DNA from: CADEFQ01 sp035342635 | GTDB taxonomy: Bacteria; Pseudomonadota; Gammaproteobacteria; Steroidobacterales; Steroidobacteraceae | DNA: 17,242 nt | Assembly (NCBI GenBank): GCA_035342635.1 | Contig: DAOQXO010000051.1 | Coordinates: 1 to 17,242, forward strand | Direction of reading: 5' to 3' | In this document: one piece after another, positions 1 to 7,346 of the stretch | How the letters are laid out: the number at the start of each line of letters is the position of its first letter | Numbering within the stretch: the first letter of the stretch is position 1 | Program-made: the position numbers and the translations under genes | The notes under the pieces: generated by a model | Database searches by the model: none | Seen by the model: only the letters and a program-made list of their open reading frames with translations | What the model was told of the DNA's origin: nothing

Positions 1-1393
1 CGATGCGACGGTCGAGCGCATGGAGCGTGGCGAGATAGCCGACCGCGCCAGCGCCTGTCAACGCGACGAGCCGCAGGATGTCGCTGCTGTCGGCCAGCAG
101 GTAACGGGCACCGATGACCAGCGCATACATCACGATACCGGCGAGAGCGGGCCGCCATACGACACGCGCCACATCACCGACCGAGGTCGACAGTGCGCGC
201 CCGACGCGGGGGAAGTTCAGCGCAAAGATCAGCGGTATCGCGAACAGCCAGGAAGCCGCGAGCCCCTCGAGGCCCCAGTAGGTGCCCACGAAAAACGCCG
301 CGGGCAGCACCGCCGCTGTGACGAGGTTGTTGCGGAAATCGAGTGCCGCACGCCCAATGCCGAGGCCCGCCGTGGCGTAGGTGGCGCTGATCATGCGCAA
401 CGGCACGACCAGGCTGATCACCTGCAGTGGGAACACGGCGGTCGCCCACTTCTCCCCGAGGACTGCCGCAACGAGTTCGGGGGCCACCGCGGAAATGCCC
501 CACAGCACCGGCACGCTGATCGCGGCCAGCAGCCGGGTGCCTTCCAGCAGGCGCCGGCGCAATCGCTCCTTCTCGTCCTGCAATCGCGCGACGGCGGGCA
601 GGGCGACCTGGTTCAGGACGCCCATGATGCGCTGCATTGGCAGCGTCGCGAGCTGCTGGGCGACCGAGTACGCGCCGATGTCTGTCACGCCGAGACGGCG
701 TGCGCCGATGATCACGTCGGCCTGGTAGACGATCTGCCAGCTCATGCGCCCGAACATCACGGCGCCGCCCACAGCGAGGAACTTGCGAACTCCCGCCAGG
801 CGGAACGACGGCCAGACGATGCCCCGTGCGGCCAGCATCAGCATGCGCACGAGTGCGCCGACGAGGCTGCCGATCACCAGCGCCCAGACCCCGGCGCCGA
901 ACCAGGCGAGGGCGAGTGTCGAGAGCGATGCCGCGAAGACCCAGCCGACCTCCACCCCCGCAAGGCGCTTGAATTCGAACTCGCGCTGCGCAAGCGCCTG
1001 GGGCAGGGTCGCGATGCCGCTGATCACGAATTGGATAGCGGCCACCTGGATCAGCGGCCGCAACGGCGGCATCGCGTAGATGACCGCGATCAGGGGCGCG
1101 GCGGCGCACACTGCGACGAAGACGCCTGCGCTGACCAGCGTGATCAAGCCGCTGATCTTTGCGAGTTCCTCACGCGTGACTTCGCGCGACTGGATGACCG
1201 ATGCGCCGATGCCGAGCTCCGCCACATTGCTGAGCACCGAAATCACCACCGAGACGATCGCCATGAGACCGTAGTCCTGCGGCAGCAGCAGGCGCATGAC
1301 CAGCAGGGTGACGGCCCAACTGACGATCTGGCTGGAAAACTTGGCGACGGCGATCCACTTGAGGCCGGCGAGGGTTTGGCGCTCGACGCTCAT
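1..1393 (-). CDS. Wzx-type polysaccharide/oligosaccharide flippase (WzxC-like), 3' end cut by window edge
   Basis: Reading from ATG 1393 to the left edge gives 464 residues with no stop, so only the C-terminus is missing; flippases of this type are usually about 480-500 residues. The N-terminus is typical of the MOP/WzxC group: a short basic amphipathic start (MSVERQTLAGLKW), then TM helices, the signature LLLPQDYGLMA near residue 36 and the AELGIGASVIQS stretch near residue 58. About twelve to fourteen hydrophobic segments follow, with few charged loops. The family flips undecaprenyl-linked glycan repeat units across the inner membrane. The ATG overlaps the stop of the preceding asparagine-synthase-like gene as ATGA, which argues for translational coupling and fixes the start. 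There is no strong Shine-Dalgarno of its own. It is the exporter that ties the upstream tailoring genes to a surface glycan. Family is confident; the substrate is unknown. Confidence 0.9.
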   Translation of the reverse strand, partial: MSVERQTLAGLKWIAVAKFSSQIVSWAVTLLVMRLLLPQDYGLMAIVSVVISVLSNVAELGIGASVIQSREVTREELAKISGLITLVSAGVFVAVCAAAPLIAVIYAMPPLRPLIQVAAIQFVISGIATLPQALAQREFEFKRLAGVEVGWVFAASLSTLALAWFGAGVWALVIGSLVGALVRMLMLAARGIVWPSFRLAGVRKFLAVGGAVMFGRMSWQIVYQADVIIGARRLGVTDIGAYSVAQQLATLPMQRIMGVLNQVALPAVARLQDEKERLRRRLLEGTRLLAAISVPVLWGISAVAPELVAAVLGEKWATAVFPLQVISLVVPLRMISATYATAGLGIGRAALDFRNNLVTAAVLPAAFFVGTYWGLEGLAASWLFAIPLIFALNFPRVGRALSTSVGDVARVVWRPALAGIVMYALVIGARYLLADSSDILRLVALTGAGAVGYLATLHALDRRI

Positions 1394-3165
1394 CCTGGGT
1401 GCCGCACTGTGGGCGGCAAGTCGACTCGTGATGCGGTATGGGCCAGTGCCTGGCCGAGGAGGTCGACCTGCTTCAGCAGGTGCGATGTGTCGCGGATCCG
1501 CAGCCCCTGCAGTGCGTAGGCAGCCAGGACGCGATCGGTGCGTAGCACGCCGCGATAGCGTCTCAGGTGGGCAACGTATTCCAGCGCACCGCGCACGGCG
1601 TTGCGGGCCACGTGCAGCGCACTGTGGCGCTGCGGCGGCTTCCATTGGTCGAAGGCGCCGGGGGGCATCGGCACGGGGCAGGCTTCATGGCCCGGGTAGA
1701 CCTGCCAGGCCACGGTCAGTATTTCCGGCGGAAAGCGTTTCAGCCACTCGTGGTACATGTGGTGGTATAGGCAGAAAGCCATCGGCAGCCGGCAGACGAT
1801 GCGCAGCACCTCCGGGTCGAACAGCGGCTCGATGAACTCGAAGGACACGAGGTCGATCTGCTCGAGGTGGAAGGCGAGCAGGCGCCGCTGGTCGTGCTCC
1901 ATGCGGAACACGTACAGCGCGCGCGCCGGCTCGGCACAGTGGATCTGCGCGAGTTCGGCCATCAGCGAATCGAACGGCAGCCCTTCCGCCCATTGGGCCA
2001 TCGGCCCGGGCAGCAGTTTGCCGCTCAGGTGGAACTTCGTCTTGTTGATGAAATGCTTTGCGGCGCCAGCGATGTCACCGGCGTTCATCAGCGCGGTGGC
2101 TTCCCGGGTCATCTTCGTGTGGCCGAGGCCGAGGCTGCCGCCGTTGCCACTCCACATCTGGCGGCGCGTGCTCGGCAGGTCCGGGTAGCGCGGGCCGAGT
2201 TCTTCGATCAGCGCATGCAGCCGTTGCGCGAGGCTGTTGCCCGCCTCCTCGAGCGGGCGCGGCACGAAATGGTGCTCGAGACCGAGCCGTTGCGCGTAAA
2301 GGCGCGCCAGCACATCATCCTGCGAGCCCTGCCAGGAGATATTGAGCGAGTGCACCTCGAGGCCGCGGCGCCACAGCTCCGTCGTGACGCTGCGCGAGTC
2401 GAGGCCGCCGCTCAGCGCCGAGAATACGACCCGGCGACGACCTGCACGCAGCGCGACAGCCTGCTGGAAGGCGGCGTACAGTTCATCGAGCGTGTCGTCG
2501 AGGTTCGTCGAGATCGTGGTGCAGGCATCGCGGTCGAATTTCCAGTAGCGGTCGCGACTTTCGCGATCGCCGTCGAAGTGCAGCAGCGTACCGCCATTCA
2601 GGTAGCGCACTTCCCTGTAGCGCGTGCGCTCGCCCAGCGGTACGCCGAACGCGGCCGTCTCGAGCACGCCCTGCAGGTCGGCGGTAAGCGATATGCCGGG
2701 CAGCGTTTCGATGAGACGCATCGCACCCGAGAAGACGAGCATGTCGGCGTCGCGGTAGACGTACAGGGAACGTACCCCGACACGATCGACGCCGAGGGCG
2801 AGGCGTTGCTCGCCACGGCGGTAGTGCACGAGGTTGAAATAGCCGCGCGAGGCGGCCAGTACCGGGCGCAACGCGGCGGGATCGAGTCCCGCGAGGATCG
2901 CCATGTCGTCGGTCCGGTCGCGTTCCCTACTGCCGTCGCCGAGGATCGCGTCGCCGGCGAGCGCCGTGACATGCCGGTCGCCGACCGCCCAGCCCGGGTC
3001 ATCGAAGGCGCCGAGGTCGAGCTTCAGGACGAACAGTTGGCCATCGTCGAATTCGGCGACCGTTCCGGTACTGCCGCGCTTCAAATGGGTGCGCAGATGC
3101 GAGCGCCAACGATCGGAAACGGCCGCGCCCGGGCGCAGCCGGTAGATACCGCAAAGTAAAGACAT
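1390..3165 (-). CDS. Asparagine-synthase-related PP-loop protein without an N-terminal nucleophile Cys
   Basis: This 591-residue protein has the two-domain layout of class-B asparagine synthetases. The C-terminal half carries the PP-loop SGGLDSR (residues 252-258) that binds ATP and forms an acyl-adenylate, and a later SGNGGSLGLG segment sits where AsnB has GEGADEVFGGY. The N-terminal half keeps the DRVGVRSLY segment (127-135; usually DRFGIKPLYY) of the Ntn-type glutaminase fold. However, the protein starts MSLLCGIY, with the Cys at position 5 instead of 2, and the RGPDG glutamine-site motif is not visible. No alternative start would place the Cys second. Glutaminase activity is therefore doubtful, and it may use another nitrogen source or amine acceptor. 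The gene lies 13 bp downstream of the spermidine-synthase-like gene and overlaps the flippase by 4 bp. Homologues in polysaccharide loci are usually annotated only as asparagine synthase-related; the true product is unknown. Confidence 0.85.
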   Translation of the reverse strand: MSLLCGIYRLRPGAAVSDRWRSHLRTHLKRGSTGTVAEFDDGQLFVLKLDLGAFDDPGWAVGDRHVTALAGDAILGDGSRERDRTDDMAILAGLDPAALRPVLAASRGYFNLVHYRRGEQRLALGVDRVGVRSLYVYRDADMLVFSGAMRLIETLPGISLTADLQGVLETAAFGVPLGERTRYREVRYLNGGTLLHFDGDRESRDRYWKFDRDACTTISTNLDDTLDELYAAFQQAVALRAGRRRVVFSALSGGLDSRSVTTELWRRGLEVHSLNISWQGSQDDVLARLYAQRLGLEHHFVPRPLEEAGNSLAQRLHALIEELGPRYPDLPSTRRQMWSGNGGSLGLGHTKMTREATALMNAGDIAGAAKHFINKTKFHLSGKLLPGPMAQWAEGLPFDSLMAELAQIHCAEPARALYVFRMEHDQRRLLAFHLEQIDLVSFEFIEPLFDPEVLRIVCRLPMAFCLYHHMYHEWLKRFPPEILTVAWQVYPGHEACPVPMPPGAFDQWKPPQRHSALHVARNAVRGALEYVAHLRRYRGVLRTDRVLAAYALQGLRIRDTSHLLKQVDLLGQALAHTASRVDLPPTVRHPG

Positions 3166-3178
3166 CAGTGGCCGACTT

Positions 3179-4684
3179 TCAATCCCACCAGCGCAGACGC
3201 GTGCCGTGACGATACTCGGTCAGCAGGTTCTGGTCTGTGATCACCTGCGCACCCGCGCTCGCTGCTTCGTAAGGGTGGAATTCTGCCACCATCGAGGCGA
3301 TTTTCGCTGCAACCCGCGGGTCATTGACGTTTAGCTGCCTGCCCTGCGGCAAGCGCACCTGCGCGATACGCCGGATGGCGGTCTCGAAGTCCAGGCTGAG
3401 TTCGTGATTTGCGGCCACCACGAAGGTGTCGAACTCATAAACATACGGGAATACCGCTCTCGCAGTGGCAAAGGCGTCGGATGAGCCGGTGCTGTTGAAG
3501 GCGTAGAGGCCCCCCTCCGCGAGGTGGTGGCGCGCAAGCTCCATGAACTCCCGGCTGAGCAGCATCGTCGTATAGGCTCGCCAGTGGAAGGTCGTGTTCA
3601 CCACGATGAGGTCGAACTTTGCACCCTCCCGCTCGGCCAGCCAGTTGCGCCCGTCGTCCCAGATCAGGCGCACGCCGGGAGCCGCTGCCGCGGCCCGCGT
3701 CTGGGGGTAGCGCTTGATCAGTTGCGCATAGCCGGGATTGATCTCGACCACATCGAGGGCGTTCATGGCGGGAAAGCCGGCGAGGACGTCCATCCAGCTG
3801 CCGCTGCCGAGGCCGATCTGCAGGATCCGCTCGGGTGAGGGGTGCAGAGCAGCCAGCAGGTAGACGCGCCGTATCCCGTTCGAATCGACCAGCAGATCGG
3901 TGTTCACGCGACCGTCATAGGTGTTGCCGCCGTAGACCCAGTCGCCGCCGACGACGCCCGCGCGCGTGTGCACGATCCCATGCCGGTTCTGGAGCAGGAA
4001 ATTGATGGGCCCCTTGTCCGGTGCTTCGCGCAGGATGAGCGTCGTCACGAGCGGGAACTGCAGGGCAAGGAACGCCGCGACAGCGACCGGCGCCGCGGGC
4101 CACAGCAGTTTCAGGGGGTGGTGGCGGCCGGCCAGGCAGGCGAGGCCGACGGTCGCCGTGAGCAGGCCCACCGTGACGAAGGTCGTCTCGAGCGAGAGGG
4201 CCTGCAGCAGGATGAGGCCGGTGACCAGCGGCCCCATCGTCGAGCCGAGGATATTGGCGAAGTACACGCGCGACACGGACACGCCCACCTTGTCCCCGGA
4301 CGTCACCGTTCCGAGATGGTGTGCGATCGGGAACAGAATGCTCTTCAGGAATGCGCTCGCCGCGATCAGGGCGGCAAGGCCCGCCAGGTGGCTTGGCGCC
4401 GGCAGCGCAAGCGACTGCACGGCGAGCCATGGAATGGCGAGGTCGATGAGGCCCGCGACCACCAGCACGATGCCACCAACGTGGATCAGGTCATTACTGC
4501 GCTCGCAGAAGCGCTTGCCCGCCACGGCGCCGAAGGCGACGCCGATCAGGAATGAGCCGAGCACGAAGCCGAAGGCCTGGGGCAGGCCGCCGGTGGCAAA
4601 GCTCACGAGACGCACCCAGAGGATTTCCTGGCTGAGGCTCAGGAAGCCGACGGAGAACGACAGGATGCGCGCGAACCAGATCAT
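3179..4684 (-). CDS. Membrane protein with C-terminal spermidine-synthase-like (SAM-fold) domain
   Basis: The protein has 501 residues. Residues 1 to about 220 hold around seven hydrophobic helices, beginning with an SxxxEILWVR motif typical of the membrane part of fused MFS/spermidine-synthase proteins. Residues 240-500 form a soluble Rossmann methyltransferase-like domain. This includes YDGRVNTD (256-263), the glycine loop ILQIGLGSGS (287-296), the acidic ribose-binding residue E314 in DVVEINPGY, and DDGRNWL (343-349). At the place where polyamine aminopropyltransferases have their catalytic Asp, the sequence reads VVNTTFHWRA, with Asn363. Classical spermidine synthesis is therefore unlikely, while nucleoside-cofactor binding is likely. 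The ATG at 4684 overlaps the stop of the preceding six-TM gene as ATGA, so I take this start. The frame stays open upstream to 5356, but there it only shadows the neighbouring gene. The substrate is unknown. Confidence 0.85.
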   Translation of the reverse strand: MIWFARILSFSVGFLSLSQEILWVRLVSFATGGLPQAFGFVLGSFLIGVAFGAVAGKRFCERSNDLIHVGGIVLVVAGLIDLAIPWLAVQSLALPAPSHLAGLAALIAASAFLKSILFPIAHHLGTVTSGDKVGVSVSRVYFANILGSTMGPLVTGLILLQALSLETTFVTVGLLTATVGLACLAGRHHPLKLLWPAAPVAVAAFLALQFPLVTTLILREAPDKGPINFLLQNRHGIVHTRAGVVGGDWVYGGNTYDGRVNTDLLVDSNGIRRVYLLAALHPSPERILQIGLGSGSWMDVLAGFPAMNALDVVEINPGYAQLIKRYPQTRAAAAAPGVRLIWDDGRNWLAEREGAKFDLIVVNTTFHWRAYTTMLLSREFMELARHHLAEGGLYAFNSTGSSDAFATARAVFPYVYEFDTFVVAANHELSLDFETAIRRIAQVRLPQGRQLNVNDPRVAAKIASMVAEFHPYEAASAGAQVITDQNLLTEYRHGTRLRWWD

Positions 4685-5337
4685 CGCGGCCGCCGCGCCG
4701 CAATCAGCGCCGCGGCTGCGACGGTGAAGTTGATGATCACCGCGGCACGGATACTGCCGCCAATCGTCAGGTAGTTGAACACCAGCAGGCCGGTGGCGTA
4801 GGCGCCCGCCGCCGCGCCGAGTGTATTGACGAAGTAGAGCGTGCCGACCGTGACGCCGACCGAGCGATAGCGGTTGTAGAAGTGTGCGATGAGCAGTGGC
4901 AGTGTCGTCCCCATCAGCAGTGTCGGCAGCAGCAGGATTGCGAAGTTCGACGTGGCGAGTGTCACGGGCCCGGTATGTGAGAACATCTCGCCGATCGCGT
5001 GGATCACCCAGGGGCTCGCAAGCCCGAACAGGCCGATCGAGCACTCGACGAGTCCGAAGACGCGCAGTTGACGGGCCGGGAATCGATCGGCCAGCCACCC
5101 GCCCAGCAGCGAGCCGAGCCCAAGGCCCAGCATGAAGCAGGAAACGATGATCGTGATCGCCTCGAGGTCGACGCCGAACTCGGCATAGAGCAGCCGCTGC
5201 CACGCGACCTGGTAGGTGAGCGCCGAGACGCCGGAAAGAAAGAACGCCGCGAGCACCAGCCATTCGGCGTGCGGCGCCGAATGTGCCTGCAGTCGTGAGC
5301 CGGCGCTGTCCGCCGTGTTCTCGTGAGCCGCTTGCAT
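4681..5337 (-). CDS. Six-TM integral membrane protein, N-terminal half of fused MFS/spermidine-synthase type
   Basis: This 218-residue protein has a roughly 24-residue polar N-terminus and about six hydrophobic helices. The first carries FLSGVSALTYQVAWQR, a hallmark of the membrane part of bacterial fused MFS/spermidine-synthase-like proteins. The second carries the Gly-rich MLGLGLGSLLGGWLADR, an MFS motif-A-like loop. It has no SAM domain. Its stop overlaps the ATG of the next gene (ATGA), and that gene supplies a further set of helices plus the SAM-like domain. The two products therefore probably work as one split membrane enzyme or transporter-enzyme. The start at ATG 5337 follows a run of six G on the mRNA. 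Upstream lies a 54-bp gap, the largest within this transcription unit. I cannot assign a substrate. The alternative is an ordinary small transporter, but the pairing speaks against that. Confidence 0.8.
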   Translation of the reverse strand: MQAAHENTADSAGSRLQAHSAPHAEWLVLAAFFLSGVSALTYQVAWQRLLYAEFGVDLEAITIIVSCFMLGLGLGSLLGGWLADRFPARQLRVFGLVECSIGLFGLASPWVIHAIGEMFSHTGPVTLATSNFAILLLPTLLMGTTLPLLIAHFYNRYRSVGVTVGTLYFVNTLGAAAGAYATGLLVFNYLTIGGSIRAAVIINFTVAAAALIAARRPR

Positions 5338-5391
5338 GTGGCCCCCCAGTAGCCACGTCAGGCGGGGATTTTAAAGGAAAATCAGGGATGT
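5338..5391 (-). promoter_or_regulatory. Possible internal promoter/operator in the 54-bp gap
   Basis: This is the only sizeable gap inside the minus-strand unit. It contains a perfect inverted repeat with 6-bp arms, GATTTT (5367-5372) and AAAATC (5378-5383), in otherwise GC-rich DNA. On the minus strand a TAAAAT hexamer (5373-5368) matches the -10 consensus at five of six bases, but I find no good -35 at 16-18 bp. Next to the start codon, GTGGC and GCCAC can pair on the mRNA around a G-rich loop. It could be a weak internal promoter or an operator, or chance. Confidence 0.25.
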
Positions 5392-6126
5392 CTAGGGCAA
5401 ATCTGACTTAATTCCGACCTCCTGCGCCCGGTCCAGGGCGTCGTCCCGGATCAGCTCCGCCACGCGGTACAGGGGGTCGAGGAGGGCGATCTCGTGGCCG
5501 TTGCGATCCCCGGCCCGCGTATTCGAGAGCAGGTGCAACTCGGTGCATCCGAGCAGCCAGTGGTCGACCTCGTGGGCGGCAAGAATACGCGCCAGCCTCG
5601 CCTGCGCCTCGACGGGGTCGCAGTTCTCCTTGAGCGCGTAGATCGTGTCGTGCACCGCCTGCTGCTCGTCGTCGTTCGGGAAGCGTACCCGGCCGGCGAG
5701 TTGCGGCCAGTGCCGGGCGCTCTCGAAGAGCTTCAGCTTGCGTGTGCCATTGGTGCAGAGGAGAAGGATGTCGCCCTCGCACGCGAGCGCCGCATCGACT
5801 GCCACGTCGAGCAGCGAGACCAGCCGCTCGCGCACAGCTACCGGCAGGCGTGGCGCGATGCGGTGAATCGTGTAACAGCAGAAGAGGATGTGGTCGGCGC
5901 CAAGCGCGAGCAGCCCCTCGGTGGCCCGGGTGGCTCGCGCCAGGATTTCGTCTTCCTCGCCGCGCAGGAACGATTCGGTGCGGTCGGGAAAGGTAGGGTC
6001 CGAGAGCAGCAGGATCCGCGGGGTCTGCTGCTCGGGGATGTCGCGGAACGATCGGTAGATCGTCGCGAGGAATCGCGTCGAGGCGAGCGGACCGAGGCCG
6101 CCGACGATGCCGATGAGTTTGCGCAT
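5392..6126 (-). CDS. Aspartate/glutamate racemase family protein
   Basis: The protein has 244 residues, the usual length for cofactor-independent Asp/Glu racemases. It opens with MRKLIGIVGGLGPLAS, the characteristic N-terminal strand and GG(M/L)GP loop. The two catalytic cysteines are present: Cys84 in the segment FCCYTIH (the usual motif is CNTAH, so the Asn is replaced by Tyr) and Cys194 in LLGCTELHLL. The family inverts the alpha carbon of acidic amino acids, or of related substrates such as hydantoins and maleate, by two-base chemistry without PLP. The ATG at 6126 overlaps the stop of the upstream PLP decarboxylase as TGATG, which fixes the start and suggests coupled expression. Beside a decarboxylase of the D-centre-acting fold, a D-amino-acid supply role is plausible. 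The changed first motif means the substrate may not be aspartate or glutamate. Family is confident, substrate open. Confidence 0.85.
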   Translation of the reverse strand: MRKLIGIVGGLGPLASTRFLATIYRSFRDIPEQQTPRILLLSDPTFPDRTESFLRGEEDEILARATRATEGLLALGADHILFCCYTIHRIAPRLPVAVRERLVSLLDVAVDAALACEGDILLLCTNGTRKLKLFESARHWPQLAGRVRFPNDDEQQAVHDTIYALKENCDPVEAQARLARILAAHEVDHWLLGCTELHLLSNTRAGDRNGHEIALLDPLYRVAELIRDDALDRAQEVGIKSDLP

Positions 6127-7346
6127 CAGACGACGATCTCGAGCGGGGCAGGGTGGCTCAGAAAGCCGAGCGGGCTGGCCGTGAAGCCGTAGGCGCCGCT
6201 CTGGAATACGACGACGAGGTCGCCTACGTCGGCGCGTGCGAGATCGACACGATCGCCCAGCAGGTCGAGCGGCGTGCAGAGCGGTCCGACGACCGACGCA
6301 ATCTCCCGCTCCGTGCCCTGCATGCGATTGCCGATGGCGACCGGGTAATTCTTGCGCAGCACCTGGCCGAAATTGCCCGAGGCGGCGAGATGGTGGTGCA
6401 GGCCGCCGTCGGTCACCAGGAACACCTGGCCGCGCGAGACCTTGCGGTCGATCACCTTGCAGACATACAGGCCTGCCTCGCCGACGAGATAGCGCCCGAG
6501 CTCGAGCACGATTTCTGCGCCCGGCATCTCGCGTCGTATGTCCGGGACGAGCGCGCGCAGGTTGGCGGCGATCGGCTCGAGATCGAGTGCCTGCTCGCCG
6601 GGAAAATACGGGATGCCGAAGCCGCCGCCGATGTTGAGCAGCGCGACCGGTGCCGGGGCGTCCAGCGCAAGGCGCGCGGCGAGCGCCACGGTTTTCTGCT
6701 GCGCCTCGACGATCGCCTCGGCGCGCAGGTTCTGCGAGCCGCTGAAGATGTGGAAGCCGCGAAACTCGAGTGGCAGGGTGCCGATGTGGCGCAGGACTTC
6801 GGGCACGCGCTCGGCATCGATGCCGAACTGTTTCGGGCCGCCGCCCATTTTCATGCCCGATGTCTTGAGCTCGAAGTCCGGGTTGACGCGCACGGCCACT
6901 TTCGGCCGACGCCCGGTGCGCTGCGCGATGGCCGCCAGCACCCCGATCTCGCGCTCCGATTCGACATTGAGCGTGATGCCGCTCGCAGCCGCGTACTCGA
7001 GCTCCTCGTCGGTCTTTCCCGGGCCCGCAAAGCTGACATTGGCGGGGTCGGCGCCCGCGCCGAGCGCGGTCTTCAGTTCGCCGGCCGAGGCGACATCCAG
7101 GCCGTCTACGAGGCCGAGCATGTGCCGCACCACCTCCGGCATCGGGTTCGCCTTGATCGCGTAGTGCAGGTGCACTTCGGGCGGCAGGACGCCTCGCAGG
7201 GCCGCCACCTTGCGATCCATGACCGCGCGGTCATACACATAAAAGGGCGTGCGGCCCGCCCTGGCGGCAAGCTCGGGGAGCGCCTGCCCGCCGACCTGCA
7301 GACAGTCGTTGGCGATTTCGAACCAGGGTTGGGCAGTGTGTTTCAA
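6126..7346 (-). CDS. PLP-dependent decarboxylase, DapDC/LysA fold, exosortase-A-associated type
   Basis: This 406-residue fold-type-III (alanine-racemase-like barrel) decarboxylase carries the Schiff-base lysine Lys65 in HYAIKANPMP. It also has the phosphate-binding loop NIGGGFGIPYF, the ELGRYLVG segment (EPGR in DapDC), the catalytic-type Cys357 in GPLCTPLD, and Tyr386 in SGAYGF. Length and motifs match the family annotated as pyridoxal-dependent decarboxylase, exosortase A system-associated, which occurs next to an AMP ligase just as here. Enzymes of this fold include meso-diaminopimelate, lysine, ornithine and arginine decarboxylases. The start is TTG 7346: it overlaps the ligase stop as TTGA, and the next in-frame Met is residue 43, inside the conserved domain, so a later start would destroy it. 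The racemase follows with a 1-bp overlap. The substrate is unknown; it could be free or carrier-bound. Confidence 0.92.
   Translation of the reverse strand: MKHTAQPWFEIANDCLQVGGQALPELAARAGRTPFYVYDRAVMDRKVAALRGVLPPEVHLHYAIKANPMPEVVRHMLGLVDGLDVASAGELKTALGAGADPANVSFAGPGKTDEELEYAAASGITLNVESEREIGVLAAIAQRTGRRPKVAVRVNPDFELKTSGMKMGGGPKQFGIDAERVPEVLRHIGTLPLEFRGFHIFSGSQNLRAEAIVEAQQKTVALAARLALDAPAPVALLNIGGGFGIPYFPGEQALDLEPIAANLRALVPDIRREMPGAEIVLELGRYLVGEAGLYVCKVIDRKVSRGQVFLVTDGGLHHHLAASGNFGQVLRKNYPVAIGNRMQGTEREIASVVGPLCTPLDLLGDRVDLARADVGDLVVVFQSGAYGFTASPLGFLSHPAPLEIVV

Noticed and set aside
20..1519. 499-codon open frame on the plus strand
   Set aside because: Antisense to the flippase, which has clear membrane segments and WzxC signatures; the product is low-complexity and hydrophilic.
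1867..3159. 430-codon open frame on the plus strand
   Set aside because: Antisense to the asparagine-synthase-like gene with its PP-loop; no recognisable motif.
4685..5356. Extension of the spermidine-synthase-like protein to a 725-residue product starting at GTG 5356
   Set aside because: The added part is Arg/Ala/Gly-rich shadow sequence of the six-TM gene in another frame; ATG 4684 with the ATGA overlap is the natural start.
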